A stretch of 64,000 bases of DNA from Serinus canaria (lineage: Eukaryota; Chordata; Aves; Passeriformes; Fringillidae), in the NCBI RefSeq assembly GCF_022539315.1, contig NC_066322.1, positions 18,176,765-18,240,764 of the forward strand, written 5' to 3'. A program made the translations under genes and the position numbers. Below the pieces are notes generated by a model. It saw only the letters and a list, made by a program, of their open reading frames with translations. It searched no databases and was not told where the DNA came from. Within the stretch, counting starts at the first letter, position 1; every line of letters starts with the position of its first letter. Shown piece by piece: positions 28,014-40,100 of this stretch.

Positions 28014-28187
28014 ATGGAGACGGAGGGCCGGGTACCGGGGCCGGCGCTCCCCGCCGGCGGGGAAGGGCCCGGAGCCGACTCGCATCTCGCTGCGGGTGCC
28101 CTCGGCACGGCCCGGGGGCCGCTGCTCGCCGCCGCCGAGGTGCTGGCCCTGGACGACGAGGAAGACGACCTGGAGGTTTTCAGCAAG
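28014..28187 (+). CDS. SNX7: SNX7 coding exon 1 (residues 1-58)
   Basis: The ATG at 28014 has a strong Kozak context, with A at -3 and G at +4. The exon encodes a Gly/Ala/Pro-rich leader and then an acidic stretch ([15 protein letters not shown]) typical of SNX7 and SNX30 N-termini. It ends AAG before the donor GTACGG, in phase 0. The exon is very GC-rich because it lies in the CpG island. Open frames on both strands here are composition artefacts. Confidence 0.93.
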
Positions 28188-31100
28188 GTACGGCAGCACT
28201 CTCCGCGCCGGGGGCGGCCGGGCGGGCGAGCCGGTACTTTGCCCCTGAGGGCGCCGGGCGAGCCGGGGTGGTGCGACGGGACGGGACGGGAGTGGACGGG
28301 ACGGCTCCGCCTCGGGCGGCGATCGCGGCCTCTGCCCGCCCGCCCCTCGCACGCACGGCGCCCCCCCCGGTGCCACCGGGGCTCCGTGACTGCTGCCTTC
28401 GGGGCTGCCCGAGGGCGCGGGGCTGACAGGGGCAGCGCTCGGCGGCGCCCGCCGTCCCGGGTGACTTCTCGGGCACGAAACGCGGAGTCGCTGCTTCGGA
28501 CCAGCAGTGTGAGTCATGACTGCGCTTACCTTAAATGTGCCATCTAATCTGGACTCGCTGTACCCATATCATCACTTATGCTCGTCAGGTGCCATATATG
28601 TATCTGTAAATTTAATAAACAGCTGTGTTTAGTAATTGCAGTTGTGTTTGAGTGTAAATAAATTTTTCCAAGTTTCAGTTGGAGTTTCCTTTTAAAAGAT
28701 GAAGTCTCACACCTTCACATGGGAGATTTGAGAAGATAATACCTGAATTTTGATAAAGGGAATAAACATAACTGACAGTGTATCAGTGCCCACCTTCAAA
28801 GAGCACACAGCCAGGTACATGCGTGCCCGTCTGGCTGATAGTGCTGGTTTTAATTAAACCAGCGAAGGGGGGTTTGGCTTCCACGTGTATTGTTTCTCAG
28901 TTAGTACTGATTTAGTACAGGTGAAGACAAGACTTACCTCTTGTCTCCTCAGTAGTTAAAGAAGAGGGCATGCCATGGATCTATTTGCCTTATCAAAGCA
29001 GCATCTGAAATATAAGTACATACAGAGAGCTAGGGTGGAAAAAATATGTGTGGGGCTAGGGTGTCACTCACTATTTGAGATTTGTGAACTGCTGTGATAG
29101 GATGTGTGCCATGGGAGCGAAATAGCAGTTATTTTTCCGATTTGAAAAAGTGACAATGTATTTCTATTCAGGACAGATTGTCACAGGCAGTAAATGTGTG
29201 GTTTTTATATTTCTGTAGGTGAGAAACACGGTTGTGGTATGAATGAATATTACTATTGGAATAAGGACTTCCTTCTTAGGAGCTATGTATTTAAACTCTG
29301 TAATACAATTTATGTATGTATTGCTATGTATTTAAACTGTAATAGAATTCTTCAAACTTATGGCTTTTAAGGCCAGAAGGGACTCTTAGGTGATTTAATA
29401 GTCTGTAATGTGCAAGAGATTAGGCTAAATTTCACCAAGTTACCTGTATTTTTCTGAAGCATAACTAGGGTCAAGCTGAATTATATTTTCTTGGAAAGTA
29501 CCAGTCCAGTACCAGTGATTTGATTTAAAAGGATGAATGATTCACTGAACTTGCATGCAGAAGCAGTGCTAAAATTTTAGTTGTTGCTGCTCACTTTGCA
29601 TCCATTTCCTTTTACAAGTGAAGTTCAGGCAGTTCTGCATGCAGGTATCTGCTTATCAACACAGTGTATTGATGCTTATGCTGCTTCCTTATCAAGAGCA
29701 ATTCTCCTTGGGAATAAAAAATAAAAACAAGTGGAGTTGATACAAGTTACTGGTGCTTTATGGCAAGTATTGAGATCTTTATATTTCTACCTGGATTCAT
29801 GCCAAATGTTTTTTACATATATGAAATCTTAACTACTGTTAATGCATGCTGCGTGATAAGTTATTCCTGCAAACAAGAAATTTTGTCATATTATATGAAA
29901 ATATAGCTTTTCTTCCAAAGCTTGGATACTTACAGGTAGTGGTTGTATATATCAACCAGAAATTTATGGCTTGTTTTCAAATACGATTTGAGATCTGATC
30001 TTTTGAGCTGATGAAAATCTGTGACGTTGGTTGGTCTTTACACCCTGTTTATTCATGTTCCACATATTCAGAGGAATCTGACAGGCTAAATGTAGCTTAC
30101 AACTCAGTTTTGTAAAACCAATTTTTCCCTAACATAGTGTTCCAGGACTGCCTTGTTTTAAATTACATCCTAATGGGGTTCCTCAGGCAGAGTTTGTAAG
30201 GCAGTGGTGTAGCCTTTGCAGGCCAAGCGGGATGGCAGCAGCCATGCAGAGCTTACTGCTTGCTGCTCTCGTCAGCTTCATCTTTCTCAGTCTAGGCAGT
30301 GGAATGTGCCAACTAACGAAATGGTGAAAAATGAGATTCTTAAAAATTGTCAACTTCAATACCCTGAGTTATTACTCAGAATGTAAACACTGGGCTTTTA
30401 TTTTATGAAAATCCATAGACGTTTAACCTGATAGTGTTATAAACCATTGACCTGGTATCCTCTGACATATCTCAAATATTGCAGACCAGCATCTTCAGCA
30501 GCTCTGATAAAGCATTTCATGATGTGCTATGCATTTCACTTTATCCTAGTTTCCACTGCCACTGAAAAAGTTTGTAATTCTTTTCAGCAGAGACAAATTC
30601 TGGGAGCTGAGTTATGAGTCAGACAGATGGAATGTTTTCAACCTGCTTTCTTCCCTTAGCTTCAAAGTATAGAGTACTGCCTGTATCACAAATACCCATT
30701 CAATTATCTTTTGCATTCCTTGATAACTGATATATAGCACTGACAAAGCTGTCAGCAGTTTGGGTAATACTTGAAATCTTTAGTACCTCTGCTTTCAAAC
30801 TCTGTTTCACAGTGGTTGTCTGCATTTCATAATCACAAAAAACTTAATGACATTTCTGAAAATCATGTATATATATCACTTCAGAATTGCATAGAAACTA
30901 ATTTTTTTGAGAGTTTTCCTCAAGTTCATCAAGGATTTGAGACAGAATAGTTCCTTGGCCAAAAAATGCACTTATAAATCAGTCCTCCTGAATCTCTTTG
31001 CTCTTTGAAGAATGCTCCAACAACCAAGCTATTCACTTATAAGACAAACTCTGCCCCATGTCCTTTATCTCAAGATCTGTTTTTGGATCCTGGCTTCAGA

Positions 31101-34100
31101 TTGTTGCAAGCTCTGGATCCTTGCTGGGATGGATGGATGGATGGATGGATGGATGGATGGATGGATGGATGGATGGATGGATGGATGGATGGATGGATGG
31201 ATGGATGGATGGATGGATGGATGGATGGATGGATGGATGGATGGATGGATGGATGGATGGATGGATGGATGGATGGATGGATGGATGGATGGATGGATGG
31301 ATGGATGGATGGAGCACAGAGGTAACCTTGGGTCAAGGACCTATGCTGTGGGAGGGAGCATTGTTTAGACAAACCCCCAGGCTTAGTGTCTTCTCCAAAG
31401 AGCTGCAGTCTCAGCTCTATGCATAGCCTGTTTTGAGGCTGCTCTGCCAGCAGGAATGATTTCTTCCCTTATAAATTTTGGAGTGTTACTGACCAGTTGC
31501 AGTCAAATGTGAGACTGAGATCAGTATCTGCCCGTGTAAGAGAAAGGAGACACAGAAAGAGGCCCTCACGCTGCGAGGAGCTCATTGATTTTCCGTTGCT
31601 TTGGTCTCCTGGCCAGTAAATCAAAAGGCAGGAACCTGTTTGTGGACTGGCACACACAGCTCTGCCAACTGCTCTGTCAGGAGGGAAGGGGCTTGGGAAG
31701 AGAAGGGGTACTGCAGGTAGGTGGGAATGGGGGAGGTGTGGGAAAGGACATCATTTTCTGGGACAGGGCCTTGATATTCTTTGCATGGGTGTGGAAGAAG
31801 AAGGTTACCCAACCCAAGAGCTGTCTGTTTTTCCTGTGCTACAAAACTCCTGCCCTCATCTGTATGCACACAAAACCATAGTTCCAACCACAAAATTAGA
31901 GCTGTATAGAAAATTATCATGGGTTTTTTAACTGTGTTTCTGTGATGACATCAGGCTAAGGTCACATGAACTTCTAGAATTACTGGAAGTAAACTTGAAC
32001 TATCATGAAGATAGAGACAGATGCTTCTTTAAAACTCAGGTGTATTCATTGGTGTGCACATGAATACTAGAGCTATATTAAACAAAACCAAAGACTTGCT
32101 TATTCTGTGGATTTTTATTGCCTGTATTTTGTTTCTCAAACCACATATTCATAAGCCCTTCCACATAAACATATACTTTCAGACAGCTCTATGAATAGAG
32201 CAATTTTTAGTAGCAACCTAGAAGAAGGAAGGAAACATTATGACATTAATGCTCCATGTAAAATGAGAAAATATGAAACACATTTACCTTGATCCAATTT
32301 AGGCTTTGCAGAGTCATTCCTCCTCAAATTATATGGCCATTCAAGTCCCTTACTTGCTCACATCCATTTTTTTTTCCGTAGAAATTTCCCATTGTCTCAG
32401 CACTTTGAATTGCATGGGCTGCTCTTAGCTAGCAGTCCTCATTCTTCATCTAGACCATGGGCATCCATGCTAGCAGACTCTAGGAACAGCTCTGTTTATT
32501 TTGCATGACTCAGGATAGTGCTGGCTGTATAGAAGTCGTGTAGAAACACTGAGAAAAAGTAAAATGACTGACAGGCATACAAGGAAGCCACTGTGTAATA
32601 TTTAAAGTATTGTCTTCAGTCTTCTGTGTTGCTTTTGTCTCCCTGTTCAAAGAACTGCATGTAAGTGAGGGGAGGAGAGCTAGTACATAAGCACTTTCTG
32701 AGCATAATTCCTGGTAGAAATGTCTCTTCCATATTTGTGGGAGTACATTGATAAATCCAAAGAAAAAGAACAAGATAAGGTGTCTTTCTCCAGAGAAGGT
32801 TTTGATCCAGTTGAATTCAAGGGACAAAAAGCAACTCTGACACAGTTCAGCAGCACTAACGTGGGGTTCCCTTCTTTCCTGTGAGATTGGCCTCGGGATG
32901 ATGCTGTGACTCCACTTAGTGTGGACTCAAATTATTCCAGTCCTGGCATTTGAGCAGTTTTCTCTTTAACAGCATCCCTGTTCTCCTTCCTCCTTCCTTC
33001 TGCCCTCTCCTTCCAACAAGGCATTGGAGAGGGCAACTCTTTGCCACTCATAGTCAGTGTAGTCTAACAACCCTTTTAGAAAACTTCTAGAAAATAGATT
33101 AAAGTTTGTTATGAAGATAATTCTTTGTATTGCATAGATTAAAAAAGCCATATACTGTATTACTGTATTTGATATTTAAAATATAATGATTCATTTCAGT
33201 TTCTCTGTTATCTCTAATGATTTATTAATTTGTTATGCTCTTTTATGAAGTTAGTGAATTCAATTTATTTTCATGGTAACTGTATCCTTCAAGATTCTAG
33301 ATTAGAGATCTCATCCAGACTTGTATCTAAGGAAGAAAATGAGATTTCTGTCCCATTTCCAGTTTCCACCTTGTTTCTCAGCAGTTGAGTGAGCACCATT
33401 GAATGCACTAGCAGAAGCAGCTGCTATGGGACATATTCTTATTGAGTTTTGTGGAAGTGGTCAGTAGTATCAAAAAGTGGTTTTTCACTTCAGCAAAACA
33501 GTGGTTTGACTTTTTTTTTTTTTTTTTTAGAAATAAAGCAGCAAATTTGAAATGCATCCTTACTGTTTTCCTTAAAAAAAAAAAGATTAATTTATGTACC
33601 ATTAGTTGTTTTCCATTTCAAATATTAATTAAACTAAACACAAACTGAAATATCCACTTCCAGTAAAAATTCTGATTTAGATTTTGCCTTGTTTTTTTCA
33701 GTCATCATTTTTTTATCCATCCTGTTCAGGTAATTAGAGATAATTCAAACATCATAAGTCCTCAGTAACTGGCTTCTAGCAATTTTAATAAAACTGGTAA
33801 GTACCCTACACAATTAATGGGTGCTTGGTTCATAACTAATTTTACTATTCATAGGAAAGTTCTCTTTCTAGCTGTGCACAACATTCTCAAATGGTAGTAT
33901 TTTGTTCTTTCATCCATTTTAGAATCTCATTTCTTACATCCTCACCAAAGAAATACTGAAAAGGATAACAGATTTGCTAGGTACTACATAATTCTTTCAT
34001 TTGCTCTGAGTTCTGTCTGTTCTATCAGATTATTTTAAAGCTTGCCATTTTAGCATCAGAGACATGTTTGTATACAAAGATTATTGATGTGAATGTCCTC

Positions 34101-37100
34101 ATGTCTTATCTGTAGGATACATCTCTGACTGAGGTAAACTCATTCAGTCCTTCAGTGCCAATATCCCCCTCATCAATGATAAACCAGTATAAATTTGAAG
34201 ATGGGCCAGAATTAAGAGATCTCTTCATTACAGTCGATGATCCTGAAAGCCACATTACAGCCATTGAAACGTTTATCACATACAGAGTAGTCACAAAGGT
34301 AAGTATCTATTCGTGTGTTTAATGGCTTGCTTTGATAACAACTGGCATTTTCACTCTTCTTGCACACCATTCTCTGGCATATTGCTAAATTTAAACTTTA
34401 TTTTGCCATGAGTTATAGACAACTAAAACTGCATGAAACTGTGCTATATAATGGAAAAAAATTCAATGTGAGTCTGCATACACATGTACTTAGATTCTTT
34501 ATGTTGAGAAAGTAGTTAATAATTCTTCAATGGCAAAAGGAATACTGTGAGGCAATAACATTTTCTGTTGTGATCTTCAGCAGGAACAGGAAACAGCCAA
34601 AGGACTGATTCACTTTGAAGACACTGTATTAGCACAAGTATTGATGACTTTTGGATAACTTACAGGCTACCAGTCTTATGTTTTGCATAAATATTACCTC
34701 CTACAGTCTTTCAGTTCCATTCTTTTCTAATTGCAGCGTCCATTAACACATGGATATTTGCTTCCCATGTACAGTTGCATGAGATTTCTGGGGAAATTAC
34801 CACAATTCTCTAATGAAAAAGTAGTATTAGGAAACAATTAAGTGTATTTTTAGTTGTCCTGAATGCAACTTATTTACAGGAAATAAGGAAGAAAATCAGC
34901 CTTGTGAGACCAGCCAGGTCTTCTGAGATTACCAGTAAATATTCAGCAGGCTCCATTTTGAGGATTGCACTGTTCATTTATTTTACTTTGAGTTCTTTTT
35001 AAAATATTCATTTAAAAGCATATTTTCAAATGGGAATTATTCATCTTTAAATAAGAGATATCAATTCCTCATAAAATATTTAAGGAGTAGGAAGAAAGAT
35101 GTCTTTGTTATGTTGCTAGCAATAATTTTAACTTTATGCCTGTTTCTGTAGACGAAAGAACATTTTTTCTTCAGGCAAGTATGAAGGGGCTGTAAGTTGG
35201 ATTGATCTTGCTTTTTTTATCTCTTCTATCCTTTCTTATCATATTTAATTTGGAGTGGTGGTTGTTGATGATAAAGTAATAGCATTCCTCCCACACACCT
35301 TGAAAAATTTTTATTCAACCCTTAAAAATGTTTGGATTACCAAAAGCACATTTTGAGGTTTTTAGAATTTACTTGCACCATGTTATAAATCTCATTGCAA
35401 CAAAGAATGCTAAATAAAAACATGGGCTCTTTGTGGCTTGCCTCCAGAAGACAGAACAGTTGTAGAATAAATCTCAGGGTCTGAGAGTTATTTAATCTGT
35501 AATAAGGATTTTTTGTAGGTATTAAACGTTTGTTGGCAAGTTCTAACAGGGGACTGCGAAACTGGAATCATTGATAGAATCCATTTAGCAGTGCAGGAAG
35601 TGTTATTGCTGTGATATGCTGAAGTTTTCATGTTTTGAATGTGAGGATTATTGAGTAATGTCACCAGGTCCCAAGGACCTGTGTGAGCTCTTTGGGCATT
35701 GTTCAGAGTGCTAAAAAAAGGACTTTCCTCACTTGTAGATTACTAATCACTTTAAGAGAAATGCCCTCAAAGTAACAAACATAACTGTGATTGCTGAAAG
35801 AAAAATGCTGCACTAAAGTAATTATTGCAATAATTTGGAAACATTGTGGTAAGATAAACATTATATGTCACTGCACAAAGTGTAGCTTAGTGCTCACTTT
35901 TTTTTCCCTCTCCAGTAGAACTTTGATTTCTTGCTGAAATAGGTTGTGTTAACTCTTCAAGGAGTTGATAATTGTTCTTTAATATAATAGCAAAACAGTA
36001 ACAGAGACCAAATAGAATGTGTGCATTCCCTCAAGTACTCACTTTTCTCCAAAATCTAAAACTTTTTTTTTTTTGGTATTCTAACCTGAGCCTTTTCTTT
36101 CTGCTTTTGGTTTTCAGACAACCCGCGGTGAATTTGACTCCAGTGAATATGAAGTCCGAAGACGATACCAGGATTTCCTTTGGTTGAAGAGCAAACTTGA
36201 AGAAGCACATCCAACACTGATCATTCCTGTTTGTTTGCTAAAACCTAAGTTATTTTTCTTTGTTTATAAGATGGCTCCAGTTTTATACAGAGATGTTTGA
36301 GGTCTTTCTTCAGCTTCTGAAGTTTCCCAAATATTAAGCCAACCTATTTTCCTTAGCTTTATATATATGTGACAAAAATCACATAAAGGTATTTCTTAGG
36401 TTAACTTACAGTAATTTATGTTCTTTCTTAGTTGTACTAGTGTTCTTCTGCCCTGTATATTACAAGAAAAATGGTATAGTTGAATATGATAACTTTATAT
36501 AGCTTTTGGGCTGTTGCAAGGTGGATTTTACAAGGTATACCTATGTTTTTTAGTAAACAGAAGAACTGTTGTAATACTCTAAATATTATGCAAATTATAC
36601 AATATATTTCTTCTTTTTTTTTTCCTTAGCCATTGCCTGAAAAATTCATAATGAGGGGAATGGTGGAACGATTTAGTGATGAATTCATTGAGACTCGAAG
36701 AAAAGCTTTACATAAATTTTTGAATCGTATTGCTGATCATCCAACTTTAACTTTTAATGAGGACTTCAAAATTTTTCTTACTGCACAAGCCTGGGTAAAA
36801 TGACTTTGTTTTTATTTACAGTTATGTGAAGCCACATGTTATGTTAGTAGGGTACATCAGGAGCCTCCCTGGTTCAGTATTCGTAGTGTCATCCCACGGC
36901 TTGTTACAGAAGTGGCAGAAGCAGGCAGGGATTTGTGGAATATTCATAACCTAAGATAACCTTTTCTTCTGTGGTTTTGGTAATCATATACATGACCATA
37001 AATATTGCTGTACCTTCCAAAGTTGTTTTTGTTACTTCATTTTAAATTTTTGTGGTAAATTCACAGTATTTCAACTCTGCGTATTTTTGGTGCACATATA

Positions 37101-40100
37101 AGTTTCCAAGATTATGAGTAAAACAGTGGTATTAATTAATTATTGTTTTGGCATGACAATGTCTTTTCCTTCTTTCTTTTTTTAAGTTTTACTAATCTCA
37201 TAAAAGAAAAACACAGGATTTTCCTGTTGCATTGTTGCAAAATCTGTCCAGTTGCAAATTGGAGTTTTGTACTCAGAAAAGCCTGCCTCTGAATTTCAGC
37301 AGAGGTTATTCTAGCAACATATAGAAAAAGGTTAAAAAAATAGATGGATTACATCCTCCAGTAGGAGCATTGTCTGCTTTTCTCAAAGACTTACTTCTTC
37401 AAACATTACCTCTGCTTTCCTGTTCAAAAAGCTAAATTGCAAACTAGCTAACTCACCCTGAGGAGCAAAGGGGTGAAGGTTCTCTGCCATCTTCAACCAT
37501 TCTTGCAACACTGTCATGGCATGCTTGTGTTTGCTCAGAAAGGCTTAGCTAATAAATGCACAAGACAGGGAGGATTCTGGCACTGGTCTAATAATGATAA
37601 GATTTATACATTAAAAAGACTGAGGTTTATGTATGTGGTTTTGTTTAAAAAAAAAGAAAAATAAAAGCACGCTTTTATTTATAGTTTTCAGAGAATTAAC
37701 AAAAGTACCTGGAAGTAAAGAGAGCTTGTTCTGTCTTTAGGAACTCTCCTCCCACAAGAAGCAGGGTCCTGGTTTGCTGAGCAGGATGGGACAGACCGTC
37801 AGAGCTGTTGCATCCTCAGTAAGAGGAGCAGTTAAAAATCGTCCTGAAATGTTTACAGAAATGAACAATTACATGGAAACATTTAGTCAGAAAGTAAACT
37901 TACTAGATAAAATAGCTCATAGAATTTACAAGGAAGAAAGGGGTAAGTAGAAAATGTGTATCAGTTTTACTGATTTAAGAAATTTAAAAGTAAATTAGTT
38001 TTCATTGTGGATGGCAAAATACTTGTTCCAGGAAAAAGGGAGATGTTTATATTTATATTGTGGTTTTCCTTCTGGTCATGTTTTTGACAGACCTTCAATT
38101 TTTTTAATAGAGTTTTAACATGTCATTCAGCTACTTATAAGGAACTTAGAAGAATATTTTAACATCTGCTTTTTGGAAAGCTGCATGACCTTTGGTTTTT
38201 AACTTTCAAGGGAATGTACAGTTTTCTGTGCAATCTCATAGTGACACGAGGCTGTCTTGATTCTAGGTCTCTAAACTTTGTTTAGTTTTGTTCTGCACCT
38301 TTTTTCCACTGACAATGTAAATTTTAATTTTTTAATAGCTTTACTGTTGGCCATAATTTTTGTCATGGAAAGCTGTGCCTACTAGAGTTTTCTCAAGAAG
38401 GATGGGTTAATCTGAATTTTTTCCTTAAGTAAGAGTAGTCACACATCTAGTTGGAATGCTAAGTTATTGACTTTCCTGAGATTCTGAGATGATCCTGATC
38501 TCAGACTATGCCTGTTCAGTAGAATTTCCACTGGGCAGCACTTGAAGTATTTACTTGTCTACATAATATAATTTGAAGAGCTGTATCCTGTTAATAACTG
38601 AATCCTTGAGCTTTCTTGTGCAGTACCAGATCTCAGTGTGTCTTCACTGAAAGGGTGTTATAAAAGAAAAATACATGTTGGTGAAAAGAGTAGGAACTCC
38701 TTGGCTGGAGGGAGCAATTGACATTGTTCCCTCCAGTGAAAGTAGCTGTCTGAGCTTTGTAGGTTCAAGGTATCAGTGCCGAAATATTTCTTGGAAAAGC
38801 TTAAGAATTTTGACATGCTCCCAAATGTTGTAGGTTGTATCTTCTTTCTAGATTTTCCTAACAACATTTGTCAGAACACTTGTGTGCAGGGCCACACTGT
38901 TGTGAATAGGAATTGTTGATGGCTGTGATACAGAGAACATTCCTGCTGTAGGACCTTAACATGGGGATCTTGATTACATCTTCCATAGAGGGGTCCAAAT
39001 AATCTCAAAGTAAACATTATACTCTTTATGCCACATGACTGCTTTCATCTTTCTTGGGACATTTCTTCATTATCAATTTTGTAGTAACAAAATTGCATTT
39101 TCAATGCATGACCAATGTGTTCACAGTCTCCTCCTGTGAACTGCAGCTTGCCCATGTTTAGCCCTGCCAAATGGCACAGTGATTTGTGGGCCTTCTCTGT
39201 TTATGGATTATGACTTGATCTAGAAACATAAGAGAAGTAATTAATGAGATATCTCTGTATTTATATTAATAAAAACTACTGAAGGAGATACCTGCTGAGC
39301 TGAGGGAACTTCAGTGTTTCTTCTGGAGCTTTTGGGACATAACAAATCTTCTAGTTTTAATGACTGAAACTGTATTTGGAACATTACTGTTACCATAAAG
39401 CAGAGGAATTCAGGGCAGTAGAAGTCAGCAGGTCAGACCAACTGCCATGGCTCCTGTTGCTCTGTATGAAGACAATGTAAGTAAGGTAATGCAGGTGATT
39501 GGTGTCTGAATGCAGCTCTTCAGGTCTGCCTGAGTATGTGTGTCATTGTGAAATGTCTGGAGCATTTTTGCTGATAAATTTCTCAAAGCTGCAATACATT
39601 AATTGATTAGTTTATTCATATACAGTGAACTGGAGTTTGCTTATCTTGGTCATTTGAGCAAATTTAAAATTAGCGTCAGTCTCTTGCTTGGTTCACAGTG
39701 AATACGAAGTTGCTCTTAGTATCACTTGGAGCTCTGTTCATGATGAGTAATACGTGTATATGTTCCTGTTAAGACTACTGCAATGAAATGAAGGAGTACG
39801 GCCCCATCCACACGCTGTGGTCGGCGTCAGAAGAAGACATAGGTGACTCTCTGAAGGGCCTGGCCAGCTGCATCGACCGCTGCTGCAGGGCCACGGAGAA
39901 GAGAATGGCAGGGCTCTCAGAGCACCTGCTGCCCATTCTACATGAATACGTTCTCTACAGTGAGATTCTCATGGTAAGGTTTCCTGAAGGGCTCTTTATG
40001 GCTCAGTATAAAATTTGGCTTAGTCCAGTGACCATGTCCTGGAGACAATTTGTAGCTGATGAAAATGACTTCACAGTCCCAGTATTTACTCAATACAAAG

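Larger units (their letters stand above)
26110..28480 (+). promoter_or_regulatory. CpG island carrying the SNX7 promoter
   Basis: CpG-rich DNA occurs in three blocks (about 26220-26600, 26990-27180 and 27370-28470) separated by AT-rich gaps. The last block contains the SNX7 start codon. A GC-box run (GGGGCGGGCGGGGG, 27934-27947) lies about 70 bases upstream of the ATG. I see no convincing TATA box near it. This suggests a dispersed CpG-type promoter with the start site a short distance before 28014. The outer blocks may hold alternative starts or a divergent non-coding transcript, but no exon is recognisable there. Confidence 0.8.
28188..34115 (+). other. SNX7: SNX7 intron 1
   Basis: This 5.9 kb intron begins inside the CpG island. 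It holds a G-quadruplex motif (28278-28300), an old CR1 fragment (about 29335-29550), a 187-base GGAT array (31127-31313), a hairpin (33001-33035) and a run of 18 T (33511-33528). No other exon is recognisable. Confidence 0.85.

Noticed and set aside
27296..28547. Long overlapping open frames (up to 376 residues) on both strands
   Set aside because: They come from GC-rich, stop-poor CpG-island sequence. Only the 28014 frame up to 28187 matches a known family and splices onward.
31005..31426. Repeat proteins with WMDG or SIHP units
   Set aside because: Translations of the GGAT microsatellite in an intron, open in several registers simply because the unit contains no stop.
33500..33600. Possible extra exon after the T18-AG tract in intron 1
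   Set aside because: No conserved peptide, no good donor in frame, and SNX7 exon 1 joins exon 2 directly in the known protein.
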